64,000 nt of DNA from Azospirillum agricola (GCF_017876095.1 NZ_JAGINM010000009.1:223011-287010); one strand, 5' to 3'; counted from the first letter of the stretch, positions 52,666 through 61,762 are shown. Numbers and translations: made by a program. Notes: generated from the letters alone by a model not told the origin.

Positions 52666-54384
52666 TCACCGCCGCAGCGGCAGCGTCACGCGGAAGTCGG
52701 CGCCAAGGATACGACCATCGGGGGAAAGTCGATTTTGTGCGTCAACCAAACCATCGTGAGCCTGAACTATTTGCTGCGAGATGGACAGACCGAGGCCGGA
52801 GTGGGTGCCGAACTTCTCGCCGGCCGGCCGTTCGGTGTAGAAGCGCTCGAAGATCGCCTCCTCCTTTCCTTCCGGAATGCCGGGGCCGTCGTCCGAAACG
52901 GTGACGCGCAGCAGGGAACCGGCGCGCCTTGCGGTGACGCGCACCGTTCCGCCGGGCGGCGAGAAGGACAGGGCGTTGGCGATCAGATTCTGGAACACTT
53001 GCGTCAAGCGTCCTTCCAGGCCCGGAACGATCAATCGTTCCTCATCCGGAACGTCGATGACGATGCGGGGGCCGTCGCCGGTGCTTCCGCCGTCCTCCGA
53101 GGCCTCGGCGGCGCGCTGGATGTCGGCCAGCATCGCCAGCATGGCGCCGATGTCGACCGGCTCCAGCTCGGCCCGCGACAGCTCGGCGTCGAGGCGCGAG
53201 GCGTTGGAGATGTCGCTGATCAGCCGGTCGAGCCGCTGGACGTCGTCGGCGATGATCGCCATCAGCCGGGCGCGGCGTCCGGGATCCTCGATGCGGCCCA
53301 CGGTCTCCACCGCGCTGCGCAGCGAGGTCAGCGGGTTCTTGATCTCGTGCGCGACGTCGGCGGCGAAGCGCTCGATCGCGTCCATCCGCGCCCACAGCGC
53401 GGCGGTCATGTCGCGCAGCACGCCGGACAGCTCGCCGATCTCGTCGCCGCGCCGGGTCAGGTCGGGGATCTCGGTGTGGCGGCCGTGGCCGGTGCGCAGC
53501 CGGTCGGCGGCCTGGGCCAGCCGGCGGATCGGCCGGGCGATGGTGCCGGCGAGGTAGAAGGACAGCGCCACCGTCACCAGCAGCGCCACCGCGAACACCC
53601 GCAGGATGTCGAAGCGGACGGAGCGGATGGCGCGGTCGATCTCGCCGCCGCCGCGCGCCAGCAGCACGGCGCCCAGCACCTCGCGGTAGCGCTGGACCGG
53701 CACGGCGACGGTCAGCAGCAGCTCCGGCTCGCCGGCCGCCGACTCCACGCGCCAGACGGTGGCGCCGGTCTCGCCGGCCAGCGCGCGCTCGACGTCGGGG
53801 TTGGGCCGGCCGGTCTCCTCGCCGTGCAGCGGCAGCCCCTCGCGGCTCGGCGCCACGTCGATCAGACGGCTGTACAGAGTGTTGATCGCGCGCGATATGG
53901 CGTCGCCGGCGGGCGGAGCGGGCAGCTCGCGGATCTCGATGCGGCCGGTCGAGCCGGTCAGCACCCGGCTGTCGGACAGCATCCGGCCGTCGATGTCGAA
54001 CAGGCGGGTGCGGGTCGCCGTCGCCTCGGCCAGCCGGCGGATCATCTGGCGCGCCAGCTCGGGCGCCAGCTCGAACCGTTCGCGCCCGCCATCCTCGCCG
54101 CTGGGCGACGGCGGGACGAGGATTCGGTTCACGGCGCCCTCGCCGAGCGCCGAGGCGAAGATGCGCGCCTCCGTCGCCAGCGCCTCCATCTCCGCCTGGA
54201 TCAGCCGGTCCTGGTAGCGGCCGAGATAGAGCAGCCCGGCGACCAGCAGCGCCAGCGCCAGCACGTTGACCGCCAGGATGCGCAGGGTGAGCTTCGAGAT
54301 GCCCCGGCGGCCCCGCCGCGCGGCGCTATTCCCGGTAACGGTAGCCGACGCCGTAGAGGGTCTCGATCTGGGCGAAATCGGCAT
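52666..54384 (-). CDS. chvG: Sensor histidine kinase ChvG/ExoS
   Basis: A 572-aa membrane kinase. Membrane helix 1 at about 43-63, a periplasmic domain of about 200 residues with RFELAPELARQMIRRL and DIDGRMLSDSR, helix 2 near 270-290, HAMP, then the H box AADVAHEIKNPLTSLRSA near 375, N box NLIANALSFSPPGG near 490, DDGPGIP and HSGLGLSI. ChvG responds to acidic pH and envelope stress. The start is uncertain: ATG 54384 overlaps chvI by 59 bases; no better start lies between it and the first membrane helix. Partner of ChvI. Confidence 0.88.
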   Translation of the reverse strand: MPISPRSRPSTASATVTGNSAARRGRRGISKLTLRILAVNVLALALLVAGLLYLGRYQDRLIQAEMEALATEARIFASALGEGAVNRILVPPSPSGEDGGRERFELAPELARQMIRRLAEATATRTRLFDIDGRMLSDSRVLTGSTGRIEIRELPAPPAGDAISRAINTLYSRLIDVAPSREGLPLHGEETGRPNPDVERALAGETGATVWRVESAAGEPELLLTVAVPVQRYREVLGAVLLARGGGEIDRAIRSVRFDILRVFAVALLVTVALSFYLAGTIARPIRRLAQAADRLRTGHGRHTEIPDLTRRGDEIGELSGVLRDMTAALWARMDAIERFAADVAHEIKNPLTSLRSAVETVGRIEDPGRRARLMAIIADDVQRLDRLISDISNASRLDAELSRAELEPVDIGAMLAMLADIQRAAEASEDGGSTGDGPRIVIDVPDEERLIVPGLEGRLTQVFQNLIANALSFSPPGGTVRVTARRAGSLLRVTVSDDGPGIPEGKEEAIFERFYTERPAGEKFGTHSGLGLSISQQIVQAHDGLVDAQNRLSPDGRILGADFRVTLPLRR

Positions 54385-55024
54385 CGATCGCCTTGAACTT
54401 CTTGCGGAGCCGCTTGATGTGGCTGTCGATGGTGCGGTCGTCGACATAGACATGCTCGCCATAGGCCGCGTCCATCAGCTGGTCGCGGTTCTTCACATGG
54501 CCGGGCCGCTGGGCCAGGGCCTTCACCAGCAGGAACTCGGTCACCGTCAGGTCGATGGGCTGGCCCTTCCAGGCGCAGGCGTGCCGCGCGCCGTCGAGCA
54601 GCAGCGGCCCGCGCGTCACCACCTGTCCGGGATCGACGGCCTCGCCGGCCTCGCCGCGCAGCGCCTCGCGGCGCAGCAGGGCGCGGATGCGCTCGATCAG
54701 CAGCCGCTGCGAGAAGGGCTTCTTGATGTAGTCGTCGGCCCCCATGCGCAGGCCCATCAGCTCGTCCAGCTCGTCGTCCTTGCTGGTCAGGAAGATCACC
54801 GGAAGCCGGGAGGTCTGGCGCAGGCGCTGGAGCAGCTCCATGCCGTCCATGCGCGGCATCTTGATGTCGAGCACGGCGAGGTCGGGCGGGCGCTGGGTCA
54901 GGCCGCGCAGGGCCTCCGACCCGTCGGTGTAGGTGCGCACCTCGAAGCCCTCGGCCTCCAGCGCGATGGAGACGGAAGCCAGGATGTTGCGGTCGTCATC
55001 CACCAGGGCGACGGTGTGGACCAT
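54326..55024 (-). CDS. chvI: Response regulator ChvI
   Basis: A 232-aa OmpR-family regulator. Receiver with acidic DDD near 8-10, phosphoacceptor Asp in AVLDIKMPRMDG near 52, switch Thr/Lys in LTSKDD and KPFSQRLL. C-terminal winged helix DNA-binding domain with RTIDSHIKRLRKKF and ETLYGVGYRYRE. The start at 55024 (MVHTVALVDDD) is the family start. Together with ChvG it governs acid, envelope and carbon genes in alphaproteobacteria, and the clustering with hprK and the PTS is conserved. It is divergent from the HugZ-like gene. Confidence 0.92.
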   Translation of the reverse strand: MVHTVALVDDDRNILASVSIALEAEGFEVRTYTDGSEALRGLTQRPPDLAVLDIKMPRMDGMELLQRLRQTSRLPVIFLTSKDDELDELMGLRMGADDYIKKPFSQRLLIERIRALLRREALRGEAGEAVDPGQVVTRGPLLLDGARHACAWKGQPIDLTVTEFLLVKALAQRPGHVKNRDQLMDAAYGEHVYVDDRTIDSHIKRLRKKFKAIDADFAQIETLYGVGYRYRE

Positions 55025-55215
55025 GGTCGTCGGCGCGTCCTTTGTCGAAGGCGGGGGCAGGGGGGCGATGGGGGCGGCCATTCGGACCGATTATGACAGA
55101 GTCAAGGGAACCGCGGCAGTTTTCACTTTTCCCGCGCCATTTTTCTGGGCCAATATGGCGTCAATGCGGCGCCGAGCAACGGTGCCGCGCGGGAAGAGCG
55201 CACGCGCGGTTCGGT

Positions 55216-56067
55216 ATGAGGTCCACACAAGCCCTTGGCGCGTCCTCCCCATCCGGGAAGGACGGCGCGGCGCCGTTCCCGGCGTCCCCTTCACCGCCCG
55301 CCCGGCCCGCGGCCCCGGCCGACGCCGCGCGCCGCCTGATGCGCGCCTGCGACCGGGCGACGCTGGCGACCGCCCAGCGCGGCGATGCCGCGGGGGCCGA
55401 CGCCGCCGGCTGGCCCTACCCGTCGCTGGTGCTGGTTGCCCTCGACCATGACGGAAGCCCCCTTCTCCTGCTGTCGGCGCTGGCCGATCACAGCCGCAAC
55501 ATCGCCGCCGACGGGCGCGTCGGGCTGCTGTTCGACGGCACCGCCGGCCTGGCGCAGCCGCTGACCGGCGCCCGCCTGTCGGTGCTCGGCCGCATTGCGC
55601 CGACCGACGAGCCGCGCCACCGCGCGCGCTACCTGCGCCGCCATCCGGACGCCGCCTTCTACGCCGGCTTCGGCGACTTCGCGGTCCACCGGGTGGAGGT
55701 GGAGCGGGCGCATCTCGTCGCCGGCTTCGGCCGCATCCATTGGCTGTCCGCCGCCGAGCTGGGCTTCCCCAAGGTCGAACTTGCGCTGGCCGAGGCCGAA
55801 CCCGATATCCTCGCGGGCATGGACGAGACGCACGCCGCCGCCCTGTCGACGCTGGCTCCGCCGCTCCCCGCCGGGGCCGGGGCCGGGGACGGGAGCGGCT
55901 GGACCCTGACCGGCATCGACCCCGAGGGGTGCGACCTTCGATGCGGGGGGTACGTCGCCCGCGTCGATTTTGACGAGAGAACAAGCGACCCCGAATCGGC
56001 TAGAATGGCCGTGGCCACCCTGGTCCAGCGCGCCGCCCGACCCGGCGGCGTGGACGGCCCCACGTGA
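55216..56067 (+). CDS. HugZ-family pyridoxamine 5'-phosphate oxidase-like protein
   Basis: A 283-aa protein with a pyridoxamine-phosphate-oxidase-like split-barrel domain (about 30-175: MRACDRATLATAQ, YPSLVLVALDHDGSPLLLLSALADHSRN) and a C-terminal DUF2470 domain (about 200-275: DETHAAALSTLAPPL, CDLRCGGYVARVDF). This layout is that of HugZ/HutZ-like heme oxygenases and related heme-binding proteins, where the C-terminal part holds heme. Start at 55216 is tentative; ribosome-binding site weak. The N-terminal 30 residues are Ala/Pro-rich. Physiological role is uncertain (heme breakdown or FMN-dependent oxidation). Confidence 0.8.
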   Translation: MRSTQALGASSPSGKDGAAPFPASPSPPARPAAPADAARRLMRACDRATLATAQRGDAAGADAAGWPYPSLVLVALDHDGSPLLLLSALADHSRNIAADGRVGLLFDGTAGLAQPLTGARLSVLGRIAPTDEPRHRARYLRRHPDAAFYAGFGDFAVHRVEVERAHLVAGFGRIHWLSAAELGFPKVELALAEAEPDILAGMDETHAAALSTLAPPLPAGAGAGDGSGWTLTGIDPEGCDLRCGGYVARVDFDERTSDPESARMAVATLVQRAARPGGVDGPT

Positions 56068-56607
56068 CTCCCATCGGCATGCCTGTCGGCGGGGGAGCCG
56101 GATCCACCGGCGGAACGAGCGCCCGAAGAGGCGTCGCCGCCCAAAAGCAACAACAAGCAGACCGAGCAAGCGGACAGCATCACCCGAGGACCAGACCGTC
56201 ACCAACGGGCGCCGCACCAAGAACAAGAACGCGGCGCGCGACCAGCGCAACCAGGAGAACATGTCAGTGGACCATAACGGATCGACCCGTTTCCCGTCCG
56301 GGCCTCTCGCCCTTGGACCGCCTTTGGGACCGTTTCGGCGCGGCCTCCGTCCGGCGCGGCTGTCCGGCGGCTTCGGCCGCCGGTGCGCCGCCCGCGTGGG
56401 GCGCGGCTGATCCTGCGGCATCGCCCGCACCCTTGAGCACGACAACGGACAAAAGCAGGACCGGAGCGGCCGACGCCCCACGCACCGTCTGACGGTGCCA
56501 TCCGCCAGCGACTCCCGATCGGCATCCGACGCCGGGGACGAGGCTGCGCGATGGTTCGGGGGAGGGGAGGAATGGCCGGTACCGGTACCGCATTCGAGAG
56601 GAAGACG
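56068..56607. other. Long leader before pckG
   Basis: 540 bases without a gene I can support. A 49-codon frame starting at ATG 56261 with AGGAGA before it ends at 56410; its composition is Arg/Gly/Pro-rich and looks like random GC-rich translation. The region presumably holds the pckG promoter and any control site for ChvI; no clear site is visible. Confidence 0.4.
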
Positions 56608-58431
56608 ATGACTGCAAGCACGCGGACGCGGAACACGAAGCTCCTGGCCTGGGTCGAGGAGATCGCGCTGAAATGCAAGCCGGAGCGCATCCACTGGTGC
56701 GACGGTTCGCAGGAGGAATACGACCGCCTCTGCAACGAGATGGTCGAGGCCGGCACCTTCATCCGCCTGAACGAGGCCAAGCGCCGGAACTCGTTCCTGT
56801 GCCGGTCCGATCCGGGCGACGTCGCGCGCGTCGAGGACAGCACCTACATCTGCTCCAAGACCCGTGAGGAAGCCGGTCCGACCAACAACTGGATGGACCC
56901 GGCCCAGATGAAGGCCAAGCTGGACGGCCTGTTCGAGGGCTGCATGCGCGGCCGCACCCTCTATGTGGTGCCCTTCAGCATGGGGCCGCTCGGCTCCGAC
57001 ATCGCCCACATCGGCGTGCAGCTCTCCGACAGCCCCTACGTCGCCGTCAACATGCGGCTGATGACCCGCATGGGCCAGAAGGTGCTGGACGTGCTGGGCG
57101 ACGGCGACTTCGTCCCCTGCCTGCATTCGGTCGGCGCCCCGCTGGAGGCCGGACAGGCCGACGTGGCGTGGCCGTGCAACGCCGAGAGCAAGTACATCGT
57201 CCATTTCCCGGAGGAGCATTCGATCGTCTCCTACGGCTCGGGCTACGGCGGCAACGCGCTCCTGGGCAAGAAGTGCTTCGCGCTGCGCATCGCCTCCTCG
57301 ATGGGCCGCGAGCAGGGCTGGCTGGCCGAGCACATGCTGATCCTCGGCGTCGAGAGCCCCACCGGCGAGAAGACCTACGTCGGCGCCGCCTTCCCGTCGG
57401 CCTGCGGCAAGACCAACTTCGCCATGCTGGTCCCGCCCGCCGAGTTCGAGGGCTGGACGGTCCGCACCATCGGCGACGACATCGCCTGGATCAAGCCGCA
57501 GCCCGACGGCACGCTGCGCGCCATCAACCCGGAGGCCGGCTTCTTCGGCGTGGCGCCGGGCACCAGCGTCAAGTCGAACCCGAACGCGCTGAAGACGCTC
57601 GACCACAACGTCATCTTCACCAACGTCGCGCTGACCGACGACGGCGATGTGTGGTGGGAGGGGCTGACCGACACCCCGCCGGAGCATCTGATCGACTGGC
57701 AGGGCAAGGACTGGACGCCGGGCTCCGGCCGTCTGGCGGCGCACCCGAACTCGCGCTTCACCGCGCCGGCGGCGCAGTGCCCGTCGATCGACCCGGCCTG
57801 GGAGGATCCGGCCGGCGTTCCGATCAGCGCCTTCATCTTCGGCGGCCGCCTGTCGAAGACCTTCCCGCTGGTGTTCGAGGCCTACAACTGGCGCGAGGGC
57901 GTCTACTGGGCGGCGACCATGGGCTCGGAGGCGACCGCCGCCGCCGTCGGCCAGGCCGCCATCCGCCGCGACCCCTTCGCCATGCTGCCCTTCTGCGGCT
58001 ACAACATGGCCGACTACTGGAACCATTGGCTGTCGATGGAGAGCAAGGTCGAGAACCTGCCGCGCATCTACCGCGTCAACTGGTTCCGCAAGGACGAGAA
58101 CGGCAAGTTCGTCTGGCCGGGCTTCGGCGACAACATGCGCGTCCTGAAGTGGATCGTCGACCGCGTGCGCGGCCGCGCCACCGAGGTCGCCGAATCGCCC
58201 TTCGGCTACTCGCCGCGCTACCAGGACCTGAACTGGAGCGGGCTGAGCTTCGGGCAGGAGAAGTTCAGCAAGATCATGGACATCGACCGCAAGGAAGCCG
58301 AGGCGGAAGCCAGGGACCAGGAGGAGCTGTTCAACCGCTTCGGCAGCCGCCTGCCGGCGGAGATCGAGCAGCAGCGCCTCGCCCTGCTGAAGCGTCTGGA
58401 GCAGAGCCCGGACGTCTGGCGCATCGGCTGA
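56608..58431 (+). CDS. pckG: Phosphoenolpyruvate carboxykinase, GTP-type
   Basis: A 607-aa PEP carboxykinase for gluconeogenesis, converting oxaloacetate and GTP to PEP. The P-loop with catalytic Cys, FPSACGKTN, is at residues 262-270; GTP-type features include the motif RRDPFAMLPFCGYNMADYW near 456-474 and the size above 600 residues, whereas ATP enzymes have about 530. GAGAGGAAG lies six bases before ATG 56608; the 19-residue extension is rejected. Its neighbour chvI controls gluconeogenic PEPCK in other alphaproteobacteria. Followed by a terminator. Confidence 0.96.
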   Translation: MTASTRTRNTKLLAWVEEIALKCKPERIHWCDGSQEEYDRLCNEMVEAGTFIRLNEAKRRNSFLCRSDPGDVARVEDSTYICSKTREEAGPTNNWMDPAQMKAKLDGLFEGCMRGRTLYVVPFSMGPLGSDIAHIGVQLSDSPYVAVNMRLMTRMGQKVLDVLGDGDFVPCLHSVGAPLEAGQADVAWPCNAESKYIVHFPEEHSIVSYGSGYGGNALLGKKCFALRIASSMGREQGWLAEHMLILGVESPTGEKTYVGAAFPSACGKTNFAMLVPPAEFEGWTVRTIGDDIAWIKPQPDGTLRAINPEAGFFGVAPGTSVKSNPNALKTLDHNVIFTNVALTDDGDVWWEGLTDTPPEHLIDWQGKDWTPGSGRLAAHPNSRFTAPAAQCPSIDPAWEDPAGVPISAFIFGGRLSKTFPLVFEAYNWREGVYWAATMGSEATAAAVGQAAIRRDPFAMLPFCGYNMADYWNHWLSMESKVENLPRIYRVNWFRKDENGKFVWPGFGDNMRVLKWIVDRVRGRATEVAESPFGYSPRYQDLNWSGLSFGQEKFSKIMDIDRKEAEAEARDQEELFNRFGSRLPAEIEQQRLALLKRLEQSPDVWRIG

Positions 58432-58474
58432 TCCATCCGGATCGGAGCCGCTTCGGATCGATGCGGGTGTGGGG

Positions 58475-58504
58475 AAGGGGCTGCCGCGAGGCGGCCCCTT
58501 TTCC
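58475..58504 (+). terminator. Terminator of pckG
   Basis: AAGGGGC-T-GCC and GGC-G-GCCCCTT form an interrupted stem followed by TTTTCC, 43 bases after the stop. Confidence 0.85.
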
Positions 58505-58604
58505 GTTCCGGCTCCCCGGGGGCGGAACCATGCCAGGGACGTGCCGGATCGGGGTGCGGCCGACGCAGGGCAGTCGCGCGGTGCGGGCCGGGCGATCATC
58601 CACT

Positions 58605-58630
58605 CAATTATATTGCGCACAATTAAATTT
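58605..58630. promoter_or_regulatory. AT-rich OhrR-operator candidate before ohr
   Basis: The AT island contains ATTGCGCACAAT (58612-58623), palindromic at 10 of 12 positions, with flanking AATTA/AATTA. It lies about 60 bases before the ohr start, where OhrR repressors bind in other bacteria. The half sites resemble but do not equal the TACAATT motif. Confidence 0.5.
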
Positions 58631-58687
58631 GGCGCTATGAATAAGCCCATCGAACACGAACCCAACCAAGACGAAGGAAACCGACCG

Positions 58688-59107
58688 ATGACCACGCTCT
58701 ACACCGCCAACGCCCGCACCTCCGGTGGCCGCGAGGGCCATGTCCAGACCGACGACGGCCTGCTGAGCCTCGACCTCGCCATGCCGAAGAGCCTGGGTGG
58801 CAAGGGCAACGCCACCAACCCCGAGCAGCTCTTCGCCGCCGGCTACGCCGCCTGCTTCGAGAGCGCGGTGCGCCACGTCGCCCGCCTGAAGAAGCTGCCG
58901 CTGGCCGACGCCTCGGTCGCCTCCACCGTCAACCTGTTGCAGACGCCCGAGGGCGGCTTCGCCCTGTCGGTGGCGCTGGCGGTCACGGTGAAAGGGCTGG
59001 AGCAGGCTGCGGCCGAGGAACTGGTTGCCACCGCCCACACCGTCTGCCCCTATTCCAACGCCGTTCGCGGCAACATCGACGTGGCTCTCAGCGTTCAGGC
59101 GGCATGA
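58688..59107 (+). CDS. ohr: Organic hydroperoxide resistance protein Ohr
   Basis: A 139-aa thiol peroxidase of the OsmC/Ohr family that reduces fatty acid and other organic peroxides using lipoylated proteins. Peroxidatic Cys is in AAGYAACFESA near residue 60 and the resolving Cys in HTVCPYSNA near 124; both are in place, as is the conserved Arg region LYTANARTSGGREG. GAAGGAAA lies before ATG 58688; an earlier ATG at 58637 would add 17 residues without a ribosome-binding site. Overlaps ohrR in ATGA. Confidence 0.94.
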   Translation: MTTLYTANARTSGGREGHVQTDDGLLSLDLAMPKSLGGKGNATNPEQLFAAGYAACFESAVRHVARLKKLPLADASVASTVNLLQTPEGGFALSVALAVTVKGLEQAAAEELVATAHTVCPYSNAVRGNIDVALSVQAA

Positions 59108-59628
59108 CCGACGATCAAGACACAACCGGGCAGGACACAACCGGGCAGGACACAAGCGGGGGGGCGGCAGCGCCGCCCTCCTCCTCGACCCCCCAGGATG
59201 GCGGCGAGCTTCTGCGGCTCGACCGCCAGCTCTGCTTTGCGCTTTATTCGGCGAGCAACCGGATCACCCGGCTCTACCGGCCCCTGCTCGACAAGCTGGG
59301 GCTGACCTACCCGCAGTATCTGGCGATGCTGGTGCTGTGGGAGCGGTCCCCCCGCACGGTCGGCGAACTGGGCGACGCGCTGGATCTCGATTCCGGCACC
59401 CTGACCCCGCTGCTGAAGCGGATGGAGGCCAACGGCCTGGTCGCCCGCCGCCGCGACCCGGCCGACGAACGCCGGGTGATCGTCGAGCTGACCGACGCGG
59501 GGGCGGCGCTGCGCGAACCGGCGCTCTCGGTGCCCGTGACCTTGGCGTGTCATTTCGCCTTGCCGCTCGACGAGGTCGGCCCCTTGCGCGACCGCATCAA
59601 GGCCCTGCTTCCCCCGGAGAAACCCTGA
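59104..59628 (+). CDS. ohrR: OhrR-type MarR-family peroxide-sensing repressor
   Basis: A 174-aa MarR-family regulator. The sensing Cys44 lies in RLDRQLCFALYSAS, as in OhrR, where its oxidation releases the repressor from the ohr promoter. The winged helix follows (YLAMLVLWERSP, GTLTPLLKRMEANGLVARRRDPADERR). The N-terminal 35 residues are an added Gln/Asp/Thr/Gly-rich tail encoded by three tandem copies of a 15-base unit (59119-59163). It starts inside the ohr stop codon (ATGA), so both are made together and the repressor controls its own operon. Confidence 0.92.
   Translation: MTDDQDTTGQDTTGQDTSGGAAAPPSSSTPQDGGELLRLDRQLCFALYSASNRITRLYRPLLDKLGLTYPQYLAMLVLWERSPRTVGELGDALDLDSGTLTPLLKRMEANGLVARRRDPADERRVIVELTDAGAALREPALSVPVTLACHFALPLDEVGPLRDRIKALLPPEKP
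59119..59163 (+). repeat. Three tandem 15-bp repeats in ohrR
   Basis: GACACAACCGGGCAG occurs twice exactly (59119-59133, 59134-59148) and once with changes (59149-59163). The unit is in frame, giving repeated Asp-Thr-Thr-Gly-Gln. Copy number may vary between strains without breaking the gene. Confidence 0.85.
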
Positions 59629-59854
59629 CGCGCCAGTCCTTTCGTGACAGGGGAGGGTGGTCCCGGTAGGATCGCCGCGCCCTGTCGCGATCGCGGTAGG
59701 CCGTTCGGGTGATTCACGGAAACTCAATGGATTCCGTCGCCATTCTGTCGCTGCGGCCCGGTGCCGGACACCACGGTGCAAGACATCGGGGTGTCGCGCA
59801 TCGGCCGCCGGCATCGGTCGGCGCCGTGGCCGGATTCAAGAGGGAAGAAACCAC

Positions 59855-60715
59855 ATGTTCGTGATGATCGGCTTGGCGGTCGTGATCTTCAGCGTGTTCG
59901 GGGGCTATGTCCTCGGCGGCGGCCATATGGGCGTGCTGTGGATGCCGTTCGAGTTCATGATCATCCTCGGCGCCGGCGTCGGTGGCTTCTTCATCGCCAA
60001 CCCAAAGAGCGTGATCACCCACACCGGCAAGGAGATGGGCCATCTTTTCAAGGGGCCCAAATACAAGAAGGAGGATTATCTCGAAGCCCTGACCATGATG
60101 TATCAGGTCTTCAAGATCGCCAAGACCAAGGGCCTGCTGGCGCTCGAACAGCACATCGAGAAGCCGGAGGACTCGCCTCTGTTCCAGCAATTCCCGAAAT
60201 TCTACGCCGACCACCACGCCATCGAATTCCTGTGCACCTATCTGCGCCTGATGTCGCTCGGCGCCGACAACCCGCACGAGCTGGTCGACCTGATGGACGA
60301 GGATCTCGAGGCGATGCACCATGAGCACCAGGCGGTCGCCGACGCCGTCCAGGCGATCGCCGACGCGGTGCCGGCGCTGGGCATCGTCGCGGCGGTGCTG
60401 GGCGTGATTCACACCATGGGCTCGATCTCCGAGCCGCCCGAGGTGCTGGGCAAGCTGATCGGCGGCGCGCTGGTCGGTACCTTCTTCGGCATTCTCGTCG
60501 CCTACGGTTTCATGGCGCCGATCGCCAGCGGCCTGAAGGCCATCTACCACGCCGAGGGCAAGTATTATCAGGCGATGAAGACCGGGCTGATCGCCCATCT
60601 GTCCGGCTACGCGCCGGCGATCTCCGTGGAATACGCGCGCAACGTGCTGTCGCCCGAATACCGGCCGACCTTCGCCCAGGTGGAAGAGGCCACCGCCGCC
60701 CTGCCGCCGGCCTGA
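59855..60715 (+). CDS. motA: Flagellar motor stator protein MotA
   Basis: A 286-aa MotA: four membrane helices (about 1-20, 30-50, 165-190, 200-220) and a large cytoplasmic loop with HLFKGPKYKKEDYLEAL and EDSPLFQQFPKFYADHHAIEFLC. The conserved prolines lie near 169-222 (PALGIVAAVLGVIHTMGS). With MotB it forms the proton channel that drives the flagellum. AGAGGGAAG precedes the ATG. MotB is not next to it; the following gene is a FemAB-like acyltransferase, so motA is split from motB here. Confidence 0.94.
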   Translation: MFVMIGLAVVIFSVFGGYVLGGGHMGVLWMPFEFMIILGAGVGGFFIANPKSVITHTGKEMGHLFKGPKYKKEDYLEALTMMYQVFKIAKTKGLLALEQHIEKPEDSPLFQQFPKFYADHHAIEFLCTYLRLMSLGADNPHELVDLMDEDLEAMHHEHQAVADAVQAIADAVPALGIVAAVLGVIHTMGSISEPPEVLGKLIGGALVGTFFGILVAYGFMAPIASGLKAIYHAEGKYYQAMKTGLIAHLSGYAPAISVEYARNVLSPEYRPTFAQVEEATAALPPA

Positions 60716-60730
60716 CGGGGACGCGACATC

Positions 60731-61687
60731 ATGGCCGAGGTCACCATCGCCTGGAACGCGGGCACGGTCGGCGAGTGGGACGCCCTGTTCGCCCGCGTCC
60801 GCTGCTCGACCCTCACGCAGAGCTTCGCCTATGGCCGGGCCATGGGGCGGACCTACGGCTACCTGCCCAAGCTGGGCGTGATCCGCCGCGACGGCGAGCC
60901 GGTCGGTCTGGTGCAGATCCTCGAACGCCGGATGCTGAAGCTGTTCCACGACCGCCAGCTCCACCGGGGCCCCCTGTGGCTGGACGGCATCGATCCGGAC
61001 CCGGAGATTCTGGAGGCCACCTTCCGCCTGTTGCGCAAGGCGTGTCCGCGCTCGCCCTTCAGCCGCGCCAGCCTGCTGCCCGAACTGCCGGCCTCGCCGG
61101 AGACCGAGGCGCTGCTGCAACGCTGCGGTTTCCGCCGCGCCGGCCCCGGCTACCGGACGGTCTGGCTCGACCTGACCCCCAGCGCGGACGCGTTGATGGC
61201 CGGACTCGCGCGCGATTGGCGCCAGCGGCTGCGCGGGGCGGAAAAATCAGGTCTGCTCATCGACGCCGACTGGCAGGCCGGCAATCTTCCCTGGCTGATG
61301 AAGCAGGAGCATGACCAGGCAGCCGCCAAGGGTTTCCGCCCGATGACCGGCACCCTGGCGGTGCGGCTGCGCAACGCCATGGTCAAGGGTGGCGGGGCCG
61401 GCGACGGCGTGCTGATGGTGACGGCGCTGGAGAAGAAGACGCCGGTGGCCTGCGCCCTGGTCTTCCGCCACGGCGCGGCGGCGACCAGCCAGATCAGCTG
61501 GGCCAACGAGGCCGGCCGCAAGAGCAGCGCCATGCGTCTGGTCCTGTGGCGGGCGATGCTGGCTTTGAAGGAACGTGGCGTTCGCGCGCTCGACCTCGGC
61601 GGCGTCACCGACAGCGCGCCCGGCGTGACCGAATTCAAGCTGGGAACCGGCGGCCGCGCCGACGAGACGGTCGGTCAATACCGCTGA
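60731..61687 (+). CDS. FemAB/GNAT-like peptidyltransferase or acyltransferase
   Basis: A 318-aa protein with two GNAT-like halves. The N-terminal half has the FemAB pattern TLTQSFAYGRAMGRTYGY (about 27-44) and the second half WRQRLRGAEKSGLLIDAD and GVRALDLGGV. It matches the group annotated as GNAT-family or lipid II peptidyltransferase-like proteins, often involved in cell wall or exopolysaccharide modification. Only 15 bases separate it from motA, so it may be cotranscribed. Exact reaction unknown. Confidence 0.7.
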   Translation: MAEVTIAWNAGTVGEWDALFARVRCSTLTQSFAYGRAMGRTYGYLPKLGVIRRDGEPVGLVQILERRMLKLFHDRQLHRGPLWLDGIDPDPEILEATFRLLRKACPRSPFSRASLLPELPASPETEALLQRCGFRRAGPGYRTVWLDLTPSADALMAGLARDWRQRLRGAEKSGLLIDADWQAGNLPWLMKQEHDQAAAKGFRPMTGTLAVRLRNAMVKGGGAGDGVLMVTALEKKTPVACALVFRHGAAATSQISWANEAGRKSSAMRLVLWRAMLALKERGVRALDLGGVTDSAPGVTEFKLGTGGRADETVGQYR

Positions 61688-61762
61688 GCGCACCGGTTGC
61701 CGACCGTCGCCGCTTGGCCCATGCTGTGTCCATCCAACGTCCGGAGAGACGGATCGCCCACC

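Noticed and set aside
56000..56264. Hydrophobic frame on the minus strand (MFSWLRWSRAAFLFLV...)
   Set aside because: Has a membrane-like start but runs into antisense of the HugZ-like gene, lacks a proper stop near the hydrophobic part and a ribosome-binding site.
56261..56410. 49-codon frame (MSVDHNGS...) with AGGAGA before the ATG
   Set aside because: Composition is Arg/Gly/Pro like random high-GC translation, no conservation evidence, and the pckG leader explains the space. It might be a leader peptide but support is insufficient.
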